Below are positions 1 to 6,563 of a stretch of 9,334 nucleotides of DNA, piece after piece. Location: NCBI GenBank assembly GCA_017940085.1, contig JAGAZK010000092.1:1-9334 (forward strand), written 5' to 3'. The notes beneath the pieces were generated by a model. The model worked only from the letters and a program-made list of their open reading frames with translations. It did no database searches and was not told where the DNA came from. Position numbers and translations under genes: made by a program. This DNA is from Campylobacter sp. GTDB taxonomy: Bacteria > Campylobacterota > Campylobacteria > Campylobacterales > Campylobacteraceae. The stretch's first letter is position 1, and each line of letters begins with the position of its first letter.

Positions 1-48
1 AAGTGAATTATCCGTGATGAAATTTCCGTCTTTTAGGGCGATTTTCAT
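1..48 (-). CDS. murE: MurE, UDP-MurNAc-tripeptide ligase (N-terminal fragment)
   Basis: Only the first 16 codons lie in the window. They read MKIALKDGNFITDNSL from an ATG at 46-48 and then run off the left edge. The FITDN stretch near the start resembles my recollection of the N-terminus of epsilonproteobacterial MurE, which adds the third amino acid (usually meso-diaminopimelate) to the cytoplasmic peptidoglycan precursor. The neighbourhood agrees: in C. jejuni I recall a NifU-like gene and a hypothetical gene directly before murE in the same direction. The start lies 15 bp after the stop of the preceding gene, with a weak GGA about 9 nt upstream. A 16-residue match is thin, so synteny carries much of the call. 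Confidence 0.6.
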   Translation of the reverse strand, partial: MKIALKDGNFITDNSL

Positions 49-63
49 TTAAATTTATCCAAA

Positions 64-597
64 TTATTTGAGTTTTTTGATGATATTTTCAAATTCTTCA
101 TCTGCTCTAAATAAACTTATGCAGTTTTCTAAAAATGACATACTCAAATCCCCATATCCATGTTTGCTAAGTCTTTTTAGAAAATCAAGTAAATCATTTT
201 TGTTTGATATTATTAATTTGGTTGAGCACAAAATACTTTGAAATGTGTTTTTGAAATCTTTGTTTTCTTCTACGATTTTGATAAAATCCGAATAAACTAT
301 GCCGTTTTCTGACTGGATAGCATAACCAAATTCTTTTGAGCTATCATAAATAATTTCACAAATCGCTTTTAAATTTTCTTCTTGATTTTTATTTAGTGGG
401 TCTTTATATGCTTCAAATAGTGCTAAAACATCGTTTTTATCGTCTTTTGCTAAATCACACAATTCTATAAACAACAAAATTTCTTCACTATTTTTAATCT
501 CATAAGCCAAAGAAAAAATAGCTTTTGCTTGATCAAATTTAGCATTTCTAAATAATTTAATTGCTTCTTGCCTATATTTTTTATAACTCAAAATCAT
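64..597 (-). CDS. Hypothetical alpha-helical protein between NFU protein and murE
   Basis: I do not recognise a named family. The 177 aa product is rich in Lys, Glu, Leu and Ile, has no signal peptide or membrane segment, and looks all-helical. Residues about 5-60 have the alternating helix pattern of a TPR-like repeat (AIKLFRNAKFDQAKAIFSLA), so a cytoplasmic scaffold or binding role is possible but unproven. It overlaps the end of the NFU gene by 17 bp and precedes murE by 15 bp, so the three are almost certainly cotranscribed. The start is uncertain. The ATG at 597 lies directly against the GGGAG ribosome-binding sequence (598-602), with no spacing. A TTG two codons later (589-591) sits about 6 nt from it and may be the true start, giving 175 aa. 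Confidence 0.75.
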   Translation of the reverse strand: MILSYKKYRQEAIKLFRNAKFDQAKAIFSLAYEIKNSEEILLFIELCDLAKDDKNDVLALFEAYKDPLNKNQEENLKAICEIIYDSSKEFGYAIQSENGIVYSDFIKIVEENKDFKNTFQSILCSTKLIISNKNDLLDFLKRLSKHGYGDLSMSFLENCISLFRADEEFENIIKKLK

Positions 598-841
598 CTC
601 CCACGCCGATAGCTATGAGTTCTGGATGAATATTAATCCTGAGAGTTTTTTCTACGGCGTTTTTTAAAGTCTGTGTGCTAGCCGCACAGCCCTTGCAATG
701 TCCAGTTAGTTTAACATAAACCGAGCCTTCTTTTATACCTACTAATTCAATCCCACCGCCATCTCTATCAAACATCGGTTTGAGCGAATCTAGAGTTTGT
801 TTAACTGGCTCAATTAATTCTTCATCACTAAATGGAATCAT
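581..841 (-). CDS. NifU-like (NFU domain) Fe-S cluster scaffold protein
   Basis: This 86 aa protein is a stand-alone NFU domain, which binds an iron-sulfur cluster through a CxxC pair and passes it to target apoproteins in the cytoplasm. The family signature is complete: a first helix ending LDSLKPMFDRDGGG (residues 17-30), the strand IELVGI, then HCKGCAAS with Cys49 and Cys52, followed by the amphipathic helix TLKNAVEKTL. The length fits a minimal NFU protein with no N-terminal IscU domain. The ATG at 841 has AGGA (848-851) about 6 nt upstream, and a strong -10 box lies at 864-869, so this is the first gene of the operon leading into murE. It is not full-length NifU. Which Fe-S enzymes it serves cannot be read from the sequence. 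Confidence 0.93.
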   Translation of the reverse strand: MIPFSDEELIEPVKQTLDSLKPMFDRDGGGIELVGIKEGSVYVKLTGHCKGCAASTQTLKNAVEKTLRINIHPELIAIGVGDDFEL

Positions 842-863
842 AGTTTTTCCTAAGTTTTTGGAA

Positions 864-869
864 ATTATA
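864..869 (-). promoter_or_regulatory. Promoter (-10) of the NFU-murE operon
   Basis: On the minus strand a perfect TATAAT is preceded by TG (reading TGTATAAT) and an A-rich stretch, the extended -10 form used by Campylobacter sigma-70. Transcription would start near 856-858, leaving a leader of roughly 15 nt before the ATG at 841. There is no recognisable -35 box, which is normal for the genus. Confidence 0.7.
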
Positions 870-885
870 CATTTTTTTGTTTTTA

Positions 886-955
886 AATCACTTAATATTT
901 TGATTTAGCGACCAAATTTGATCCAAAATATAAATTTGATCGCTAAGAAGTGATT
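886..955 (-). terminator. Probable terminator hairpin after dsbA (two nested stems)
   Basis: The inner stem pairs 905-919 with 932-946 (TTAGCGA...TCGCTAA core, 15 positions). One position is mismatched as plus-strand DNA but becomes a G-U wobble in the minus-strand transcript, which favours action on that strand. An outer arm, AATCACTT (886-893), is perfectly complementary to AAGTGATT (948-955). The structure begins 15 bp beyond the dsbA stop and ends before the NFU promoter, as expected of a terminator between two tandem operons. No clean U-tract follows it, so the termination mechanism is inferred. Confidence 0.5.
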
Positions 956-969
956 AAATTTGAGCAAAT

Positions 970-1617
970 TTAATCTTTTAGAGCACTGAGTTCTTTGATA
1001 ATTCTAGTCAAATCATCAATAGATCTCACAGCTTCGATATTTACAAGATATTTTCCATTGACTACAAATGCAGGAGTCCCGCTTTTTTTGGCTACATTTA
1101 TAGCACTATGAACTCTGTCAATATAAGACTTACCTCTGGTTTTAGCGTATTTTTCAATATCATCTTGGGTAACTTTTAAAACATTTAGAGCGATTGAATA
1201 AAAATCTCTTTGTGTTCGCCAAGAAAGTCTGTATTGAAAATATGCTACAAAATATGAACCTACAATCTCGTGAAAACTTGATTTGCTATCTAAAGAGCTA
1301 TTTAATCCGTTTTTTTCATCAACCATTTTTGCATAAGCCAAAATTTTCACAAAATCTTCGCCAAATTGCCCCATTTCACGCACTTGCCACTCTTCATATT
1401 TTAAATTTGGAAGTGAATTTGATATGGTTTTTAGGGTGCCGTTTCTAAATTGGTTGTAGCAGTGAATACAGCCATAACTAAATAACTCAATCACGCTATT
1501 TTCAGAATTTGGGAGTTGTTCATTTGGAGCCAATTTAAAATATTCCTTGCCTTCACTTATGGCAAAAAGACTGCTTGAAGCACATAAAATCAAGATTGCG
1601 ACTAATTTTTTAAACAT
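970..1617 (-). CDS. dsbA: DsbA-family periplasmic thiol:disulfide oxidoreductase
   Basis: DsbA inserts disulfide bonds into proteins arriving in the periplasm and is re-oxidised by an inner-membrane DsbB/DsbI. The 215 aa product has a Sec signal (MFKK, then a hydrophobic run to about residue 19, with SLFA as the likely cleavage region). The active site YGCIHC has Cys50 and Cys53, the cis-proline loop is SGTPAFVVNG (Thr181-Pro182), and a helical insertion lies between them, so the thioredoxin-like catalytic parts are all present. The length fits the family. AAAGGA sits 6 nt before the ATG. The gene begins 20 bp after the dehydrogenase stop with no visible promoter of its own, so it probably belongs to the same transcript, although its function is unrelated. 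Campylobacter genomes can carry two DsbA paralogues, and which one this is cannot be decided here. Confidence 0.9.
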   Translation of the reverse strand: MFKKLVAILILCASSSLFAISEGKEYFKLAPNEQLPNSENSVIELFSYGCIHCYNQFRNGTLKTISNSLPNLKYEEWQVREMGQFGEDFVKILAYAKMVDEKNGLNSSLDSKSSFHEIVGSYFVAYFQYRLSWRTQRDFYSIALNVLKVTQDDIEKYAKTRGKSYIDRVHSAINVAKKSGTPAFVVNGKYLVNIEAVRSIDDLTRIIKELSALKD

Positions 1618-1637
1618 TTTTTATCCTTTAAATTTGT

Positions 1638-2570
1638 TTATTTTTTCATAAAATTGTTAATATTTTCTAAAGTAATTTCAATAAGCTTTTTTCTAGCTTC
1701 TAAACTACTCCAAGCAATATGCGGTGTCAAAATCAAACGATCTTTGTTTTTTAGCCCCAAAAATGGGTGATTTTGCTCAATAGGTTCATTTGATAAAACA
1801 TCGCTAACAAAATAAATTTGTTCATTTTCAATTGCCTTTGCGACTGCTTTTTCATCTACAATTCCGCCACGCCCAAAGTTCATTAAAATCGTCCCATTTT
1901 TTAATCTCTTAATAGTTTTGGCACAAAATAAATTTTTTGTATTTTCATTTAATGGAGCGTGAATACTGATAATATCGCATTTAAGTAGCTTTTTGAAACT
2001 TAGTTTTTTGTATTTTTTGTTTTTGTTTTGACCACTTGTTGAAAAATATCCAACTTTACAACCAAAGCTTTTTGCGACTTTTGCTACGCTTTTACCAATA
2101 TTTCCAAGCCCTACAATTCCAAATTTTTTGCTACTAATTTGCGAAATTTGTTTGCCTAAATGGACAAAAATTTCACTTTTTGCCCAGCCATTTGGGCTTT
2201 TGGCGTATTTGTCATAATAAGCTGTTTGATTAAGTAGAGCAAACAAACTCGCAAAAGTCTGCTGAACTACGCTATTTGTAGAATAATCAGCTACATTTTT
2301 GACTACAATTTTAGCTTTTTGGGCTGCATTTAGATCGATATTATTTACTCCAGTAGCAGTTACGCAAATAAGCTTTAAATTTGTGTTTTTGATGACATTT
2401 TCATCGATTATGACTTTATTTGTAAGCACAATATCGGCTCCATTTAAACGCTCTATTACTTGATTTGGAGCAGTTTTTGAATAGCTTACAAATTCGCCAA
2501 CTTGCGAAAAAATCGCTTCTAAGTCAATATCATTTCCTAAAGTATCTGCATCTAAACATACTATTTTCAT
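1638..2570 (-). CDS. D-2-hydroxyacid dehydrogenase (D-isomer specific)
   Basis: This is a cytoplasmic oxidoreductase that interconverts D-2-hydroxyacids and 2-oxoacids with a nicotinamide cofactor. From the ATG at 2570 it is 310 aa. The Rossmann motif is GLGNIG (residues 154-159). The catalytic set is intact: Arg234 in NFGRGGIVDE, Glu262 in SNEP and His284 in LTPHIAW. The strand after the Rossmann loop ends GYFSTSG, without the acidic residue typical of NAD-specific members and with lysines following, so NADP(H) use is possible. I chose 2570 over an in-frame ATG at 2585 because the 2570 ATG overlaps the ubiX stop as ATGA, and the extra five codons are the ribosome-binding sequence itself (GGGGAGAG). 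The substrate (glycerate, lactate or another acid) cannot be assigned. The gene is translationally coupled to ubiX. Confidence 0.92.
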   Translation of the reverse strand: MKIVCLDADTLGNDIDLEAIFSQVGEFVSYSKTAPNQVIERLNGADIVLTNKVIIDENVIKNTNLKLICVTATGVNNIDLNAAQKAKIVVKNVADYSTNSVVQQTFASLFALLNQTAYYDKYAKSPNGWAKSEIFVHLGKQISQISSKKFGIVGLGNIGKSVAKVAKSFGCKVGYFSTSGQNKNKKYKKLSFKKLLKCDIISIHAPLNENTKNLFCAKTIKRLKNGTILMNFGRGGIVDEKAVAKAIENEQIYFVSDVLSNEPIEQNHPFLGLKNKDRLILTPHIAWSSLEARKKLIEITLENINNFMKK

Positions 2571-3121
2571 ATTTTCTCTCCCCAAGATTGATATAAATTG
2601 TGATTTATCCCAAGCAAATCAAGCCATTTGCCGATGATGAAATTTTCAATATCTTCAATGGTTTGTGGTTTGGAATAATATCCTAAAATCGGTGGTGCAA
2701 TTATCACGCCTAAATTTGATAAATTTGCCATTTGTCCAAGCGAAATAGCACTCAAAGGCATTTCTCTGACACATAAAATTAGTTTTTTCTTTTCTTTTAA
2801 CATCACAGCTGCTGCTCTTGTAAGCAAAGTATCACTAATACCACAAGCGATTTTAGCAAGTGAATTGGTGCTACAAGGCGAAATTATCATAGCATCAAAT
2901 TTAGCTGATCCGCTAGCAGGTGGAGCGTAAATTTCACTATTTTCATAAATTTTAATATTTGAGTTTATGTTAGGTAAAATTTCGCTTTCAAATTTAGTCG
3001 TAATCCAAGCATTTTGCGAAATAACTGCGTGAGTGTTTATGTTTAAATTTGATAAAATATTTGCTAGTTTAAATCCTAAGCAAACTCCGCTTGCTCCACT
3101 AATTCCGACTAAAATTTTCAT
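2567..3121 (-). CDS. ubiX: UbiX-family flavin prenyltransferase
   Basis: UbiX joins a dimethylallyl group to FMN, giving the prenylated flavin cofactor of UbiD-type decarboxylases. The 184 aa length is typical. The FMN-binding start MKILVGISGASG (residues 1-12), the segment SPCSTNSLAKIACGISDTLLTRAA (about 81-104) and the REMPLS motif (119-124) are all present, followed by the C-terminal FIIGKWLDLLGI helix. No transmembrane segment is seen. It lies between two 4-bp ATGA overlaps, with the ligase upstream and the dehydrogenase downstream, so the three are coupled in translation. The partner decarboxylase (ubiD) is not in the window. In Campylobacter the prenyl-FMN would be expected to serve UbiD/MqnL-type menaquinone or related decarboxylases elsewhere, which is inference from family knowledge. 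Confidence 0.92.
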   Translation of the reverse strand: MKILVGISGASGVCLGFKLANILSNLNINTHAVISQNAWITTKFESEILPNINSNIKIYENSEIYAPPASGSAKFDAMIISPCSTNSLAKIACGISDTLLTRAAAVMLKEKKKLILCVREMPLSAISLGQMANLSNLGVIIAPPILGYYSKPQTIEDIENFIIGKWLDLLGINHNLYQSWGEKI

Positions 3122-4290
3122 TTTATTATATGTCCTGTAAATTTAGAATAATTATCCAAAATTTCGCCACCTTTTCTAAATCCCAAAGCACACCCTTCAT
3201 ACGCAAAAAATACACCAGCTTGATATTTTGAGCCATTTTTGTCTTTATTTAACTCTACATATTCTTGATATAAAAATTTACCATCTCCGTATTCGCCACC
3301 ATTTTCGCAAATCACATTTTTGTTTTCGTCCAAAATACTTACATTTGCACCTTCTCTGGCTAAAAATGGTTTTTTGACTTGTTTTTTATTTAGTGGGCTA
3401 AATTTACTCTCCAAAAGCAAAGGGTGATTTGGATACAAATCCCACAAAATCTTCATTATACCCTTGCTTTGAAAAAGCAAAGTATAAGCTGGATTTAGAA
3501 TAATAGCTTTTTGGTTTTTTATAATATTTGTAAGGATTAAAGCAAGTTCGCCTTCGCTTATAGCGATACTTTCCCAAGGGATCAATTTGAAAAAATATTC
3601 ATAATTTTGTCCATTATAAAAAATACCCTCGTCATCGCTAAATTCAATCTCATCTACAAAAGCAAAATTTGTTTCAAACCCAGCTTGTTTTGCAGCAGCT
3701 TGTAAAAATCTAGTTGTCGTGGTGTCTTCATCAGAGCCACTAACTGTGCTAAATAAGATTTTCCAACCTTCATTAAGCTCATCAAATTTGCTCGTATCAT
3801 CTTCAAGCGTAACTAAACGGCGAAAATTTTCAATCAAACCATCGAATAAATCATTGAATTGCGAATTTTCTTCAAGATTATTTTGTTTGAGCATTGCCCA
3901 TTGTAAGATTGCTGTTTCAAATACGCCTGTGGGCGTGTCTGCATTAAACTCAAGCAGTTTAATCGGCTCTCCATCAAGCCCACCAGCAAAATCAAATCTC
4001 CCATACAAATGCCAATGAACTTCATTTTCCCAGCTCATTTTTATGATCTCTATTAGATTAAAAGGTATGCCAAGATCATGAAATAAATCATTATCAATTA
4101 CATACTGAGCAGCTTTTATAAACATATCATAAAGCTCGTTTGCTGCGTTGTAATAAGCTTCGCATTCATTTTGACTAACTTGCACAAGCTCATCTGTAAT
4201 ATAAGGCGAATTATCCAAATCCGTATGCCACGAAAATCCGATTTTTTCAAGATAATCAGTCCTAAGTGGAGAAATTTTTAAAATATTCAT
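3118..4290 (-). CDS. Glutathionylspermidine synthase-like ATP-grasp ligase
   Basis: This 390 aa protein matches the synthetase half of glutathionylspermidine synthase (GSP_synth fold, YgiC/YjfC type), an ATP-grasp enzyme forming an amide bond through an acyl phosphate. It lacks the N-terminal amidase domain of E. coli Gss (about 620 aa). Visible signatures are GRFDF (97-101; Arg98, Asp100), LEFNADTPTGVFE (113-125; Glu114, Asn116, Glu125), KPFLAREGANV (307-317; Lys307, Arg312) and YQEYVEL (341-347). These are the expected metal, ATP and substrate positions by family analogy. It is the first gene of the operon, with AAGGA five bases before its ATG and a 4-bp overlap into ubiX. The true substrate is unknown: YgiC-like proteins are often named glutathionylspermidine synthase without proof, and Campylobacter is not known to me to make glutathione. 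Confidence 0.85.
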   Translation of the reverse strand: MNILKISPLRTDYLEKIGFSWHTDLDNSPYITDELVQVSQNECEAYYNAANELYDMFIKAAQYVIDNDLFHDLGIPFNLIEIIKMSWENEVHWHLYGRFDFAGGLDGEPIKLLEFNADTPTGVFETAILQWAMLKQNNLEENSQFNDLFDGLIENFRRLVTLEDDTSKFDELNEGWKILFSTVSGSDEDTTTTRFLQAAAKQAGFETNFAFVDEIEFSDDEGIFYNGQNYEYFFKLIPWESIAISEGELALILTNIIKNQKAIILNPAYTLLFQSKGIMKILWDLYPNHPLLLESKFSPLNKKQVKKPFLAREGANVSILDENKNVICENGGEYGDGKFLYQEYVELNKDKNGSKYQAGVFFAYEGCALGFRKGGEILDNYSKFTGHIIK

Positions 4291-4314
4291 AAAAATCCTT
4301 GAAATTTATAGTGA

Positions 4315-4320
4315 ATTTTA
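4315..4320 (-). promoter_or_regulatory. Tentative -10 of the ligase-ubiX-dehydrogenase-dsbA operon
   Basis: On the minus strand GATAAAAT includes a TAAAAT hexamer that would start transcription near 4308, about 18 nt before the ATG. A second TATAAA at 4305-4310 is too close to leave room for the ribosome-binding site. The region is so AT-rich that the call is weak. Confidence 0.35.
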
Positions 4321-4376
4321 TCTAAATTTACTAAATTTATTGTGTTTAGGATTAAATTTAATCAAATTTGACCAAA

Positions 4377-4401
4377 TTTAGACGGGTTAGCCCCGTCTAA
4401 A
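4377..4401 (-). terminator. Terminator of the TonB-dependent receptor gene
   Basis: A perfect 10-bp stem, TTTAGACGGG (4377-4386) against CCCGTCTAAA (4392-4401), encloses a 5-nt loop. It is the most GC-rich stem in the intergenic DNA of this window and lies 26 bp beyond the receptor stop codon. The U-rich tail is short, with only AAATTT following on the minus strand. It separates the receptor from the downstream ligase operon. Confidence 0.7.
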
Positions 4402-4427
4402 GAGAATAATGAAGTTAGTTGCGAGAT

Positions 4428-6422
4428 TTAAAATTTGTAGCTTACACTGGCTTTTATATTTCTACCAGGCTCCCAGTCAATATTTCCAGGAGAGCAAACC
4501 CCTAGTCTGCAAGTAATAGAACCAGCTGATCTTTGAGAGTGAGACCAATAAGCTTTGTCAAATATATTATAAATGCCAAAATTTATTTCTAAGCCTTTGT
4601 ATTTGCCACTATTTGGTAGCCAAGAAGCATAAATATCGCTTACTGCATAGCCAGGCTTAGTAAATGTAGTACCTGTGCCGTTTTTGGCTTTGATTGAATC
4701 AAATCCGATTAAATTGTATCCGATAAGCGTATCAATAGGAGAGATTAAATACTCAGCATTAAATGTCCATTTGTCCCCAGCATCGCTATAAGCTAAAACT
4801 CCACCATATCCTTGCACTTTGCTAAGATCGTCTTTATATGTAGTCCTAGCTCTTGAATAACTAGCACCTAAACTTAAATCATAAACATTATATCTAGCTG
4901 CGATTTCTCCGCCTTTGACAACTGCTTCTCCGCCATTTACTCTTTGGACTTCAGTTACACCACCACTTCCCATTTCTATAATCAAATTGTTATAATCATT
5001 GTAGAAATATTTGGCTGAGAAACTAATGCTTTGATTATCGCTAATTGAAGTTTGAAATCTAGTTCCTACTTCATATACATCGCCTGTTTCTGGTTTGAGA
5101 TTATTGTTTGTAATGATATTTAAGACATTTGCTTGTGTAAGACGAATAGATTCTATTACATCAGGACCTCTAAAAACTTTTGCCCAACTCGCATACAATC
5201 CAAGCCCCATATCAAATTGATAATCAAGCAAAACGCCTGGACTCCATTCATTCCAAGAATACTTTGCTCTGCCTGTGCGGTTAAAATCCCCACCCATTGT
5301 ATCAAGCTCATATCTATCAAAACGAATACCAGGAGTGAGCGTAAATCCAGCGTATCGCATTTGATCTTCTAAAAATACAGATAAGCTGGTCGCTTTATCA
5401 TTTGGAGTTTTTGGATTGGCTGAATTATTATAGCTTTGAGAAATATAATACTCACTTCCATAAACAAAAGTTTGATTAAAGCTATCGCTATCTCCAAATT
5501 TGCTTTTATTTATTAATTTTCCACCATAAGTCTTAACCCCAGCATTTAACCCGGTTCCGTGATTTGTAGTAGCTCTATGATCTGTGTAATAAGAATTTAA
5601 ATCCAAATTTAGCAAATCATTTGGGTTGAGATTTAAATTTGCTGTGTATGTATCGCGGTAATATTTTGTTTGTTGCAAATTACCAACCGCTGGCCATTCT
5701 GCTCTTAGGGCATAGTCGCCGTCTATTTGCATTCTCTCAGCACTCGTAGATAATTTTGCAAAATCAGCAAAACTATATCCGAGTTTCATCAAATAATTGG
5801 TATTATCGCCTTCTCCGCCAATTACTTCGCCGTTTCCGTCTTTGCCACGACCATATCCTCTATGACCGATATATCCCAAAATATCGAGATTATCAAATGC
5901 TTTGCCATACAAACTCAAGCTTTGTTGCCACTCATCGTTATTTGAGGCATATCCGCCTTTGATTTTACCGCCAAAAACTTCACCATCTTGGAGCAAATCA
6001 CTTGCATCAACTGTTTTAAAAGCTACGCTTCCGCCCAAAGCTCCACTCGATCCGACTACAGAATTTACTCCAAGCCCGACATCAACGCTTTTGATAATAT
6101 CAGCGTCTAAATACAAATCCGCCGCATGATGAAAGGCATTTCCTTTTTGTCTAGCTCCGTCAATCGTAATATTTAAACCACGATCATTGATACCGCGAAT
6201 ATAGAGTTTTTGGTTTAAGGCATTTGTGCCACCGACATAAACGCCCGGAATATCACGCATAATATCTTTTATCATCGATGCATTGCGGACATTGACTTTT
6301 GCGGCATCTATTTCATCGCTATCACTTGTTTGACTAGTAACTTTGACGGCTCCTAAATCAATATCGCCCAAAGCTACAGAACAAATAGCAAAAACACTTG
6401 CTAATGCGAGTTTGTGTTTCAT
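4428..6422 (-). CDS. TonB-dependent outer-membrane receptor, probable haem type
   Basis: This 664 aa protein has a signal peptide (MKHK, hydrophobic core, likely cut after ALG at residue 19). A plug domain follows, with LYIRGINDRGLNITIDGARQ (73-92) and SSGALGGSVAFKT (125-137), then a 22-strand-type barrel ending in ASVSYKF with the C-terminal Phe needed for BAM insertion. LGAVKVTSQ near residue 23 is a candidate TonB box. Two features point to the haem/haemoglobin receptor branch: FRGP (417-420) with NNNLKPETGDVYEVG (439-453) looks like a diverged FRAP-NPNL box, and a His-His pair (98-99) sits in the plug. The specific ligand is inference and could instead be a ferric siderophore or transferrin-bound iron. 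A Cys638/Cys643 pair lies just before the last strand. The gene is monocistronic, with a Fur box and RBS hairpin upstream. No exb or tonB gene is nearby. Confidence 0.9.
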   Translation of the reverse strand: MKHKLALASVFAICSVALGDIDLGAVKVTSQTSDSDEIDAAKVNVRNASMIKDIMRDIPGVYVGGTNALNQKLYIRGINDRGLNITIDGARQKGNAFHHAADLYLDADIIKSVDVGLGVNSVVGSSGALGGSVAFKTVDASDLLQDGEVFGGKIKGGYASNNDEWQQSLSLYGKAFDNLDILGYIGHRGYGRGKDGNGEVIGGEGDNTNYLMKLGYSFADFAKLSTSAERMQIDGDYALRAEWPAVGNLQQTKYYRDTYTANLNLNPNDLLNLDLNSYYTDHRATTNHGTGLNAGVKTYGGKLINKSKFGDSDSFNQTFVYGSEYYISQSYNNSANPKTPNDKATSLSVFLEDQMRYAGFTLTPGIRFDRYELDTMGGDFNRTGRAKYSWNEWSPGVLLDYQFDMGLGLYASWAKVFRGPDVIESIRLTQANVLNIITNNNLKPETGDVYEVGTRFQTSISDNQSISFSAKYFYNDYNNLIIEMGSGGVTEVQRVNGGEAVVKGGEIAARYNVYDLSLGASYSRARTTYKDDLSKVQGYGGVLAYSDAGDKWTFNAEYLISPIDTLIGYNLIGFDSIKAKNGTGTTFTKPGYAVSDIYASWLPNSGKYKGLEINFGIYNIFDKAYWSHSQRSAGSITCRLGVCSPGNIDWEPGRNIKASVSYKF

Positions 6423-6424
6423 TT

Positions 6425-6453
6425 TTTCTCCTATTTTTAAAAAGTAGGAGAAA
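6425..6453 (-). promoter_or_regulatory. Hairpin masking the Shine-Dalgarno of the receptor gene
   Basis: On the minus strand the ribosome-binding sequence TAGGAG, five bases before the ATG, lies in the 3' arm of a 9-bp perfect inverted repeat (TTTCTCCTA at 6453-6445, TAGGAGAAA at 6433-6425). The stem can extend by three A-U pairs after one mismatch, leaving a 3-nt loop. In a transcript containing both arms the Shine-Dalgarno would be paired. A role as thermosensor or other translational switch is inference. Confidence 0.55.
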
Positions 6454-6458
6454 TTATA
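6453..6458 (-). promoter_or_regulatory. Proximal candidate -10 of the receptor gene
   Basis: TATAAT on the minus strand sits directly before the 5' arm of the RBS hairpin. Transcription would begin near 6446, at the end of that arm, so such a message would lack most of the masking strand. It is a good hexamer but its upstream context (TTAAGA) is less typical than that of the distal promoter. Confidence 0.4.
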
Positions 6459-6476
6459 TCTTAATCAATATAAATT

Positions 6477-6491
6477 TGATATTAAATATCA
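6477..6491 (-). promoter_or_regulatory. Fur box at the receptor promoter
   Basis: TGATATTTAATATCA is a perfect 7-1-7 inverted repeat and matches the Fur consensus TGATAATnATTATCA at all but one symmetric position in each half. It begins two bases downstream of the distal -10 box and covers the expected transcription start, the usual place for iron-dependent repression. This fits an iron/haem uptake receptor well. Confidence 0.72.
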
Positions 6492-6493
6492 TA

Positions 6494-6499
6494 ATTATA
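6494..6499 (-). promoter_or_regulatory. Distal (Fur-controlled) promoter -10 of the receptor gene
   Basis: On the minus strand ACTTTGTTATAAT has the Campylobacter TTTGnTATAAT form. Transcription would start near 6487, inside the Fur box, giving a leader of about 65 nt that contains the whole RBS hairpin. Confidence 0.65.
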
Positions 6500-6563
6500 A
6501 CAAAGTATTTAAATTTAAAGCAATTAATATTGTTTTAAATTGAGAAGTATTTTAAAGCTATTT

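Noticed and set aside
2571..2585. Upstream ATG extending the dehydrogenase by five codons
   Set aside because: The extra codons coincide with the GGGGAGAG ribosome-binding sequence, and the downstream ATG makes the usual ATGA overlap.
3719..4018. 99-codon plus-strand open frame opposite the ligase gene
   Set aside because: It lies wholly antisense to a gene with clear catalytic motifs, is serine-rich in the way antisense frames of such genes are, and has no ribosome-binding site.
5133..6129. Several 68-79 codon plus-strand frames inside the receptor gene
   Set aside because: All are antisense to an intact 664-codon receptor and show no family features.
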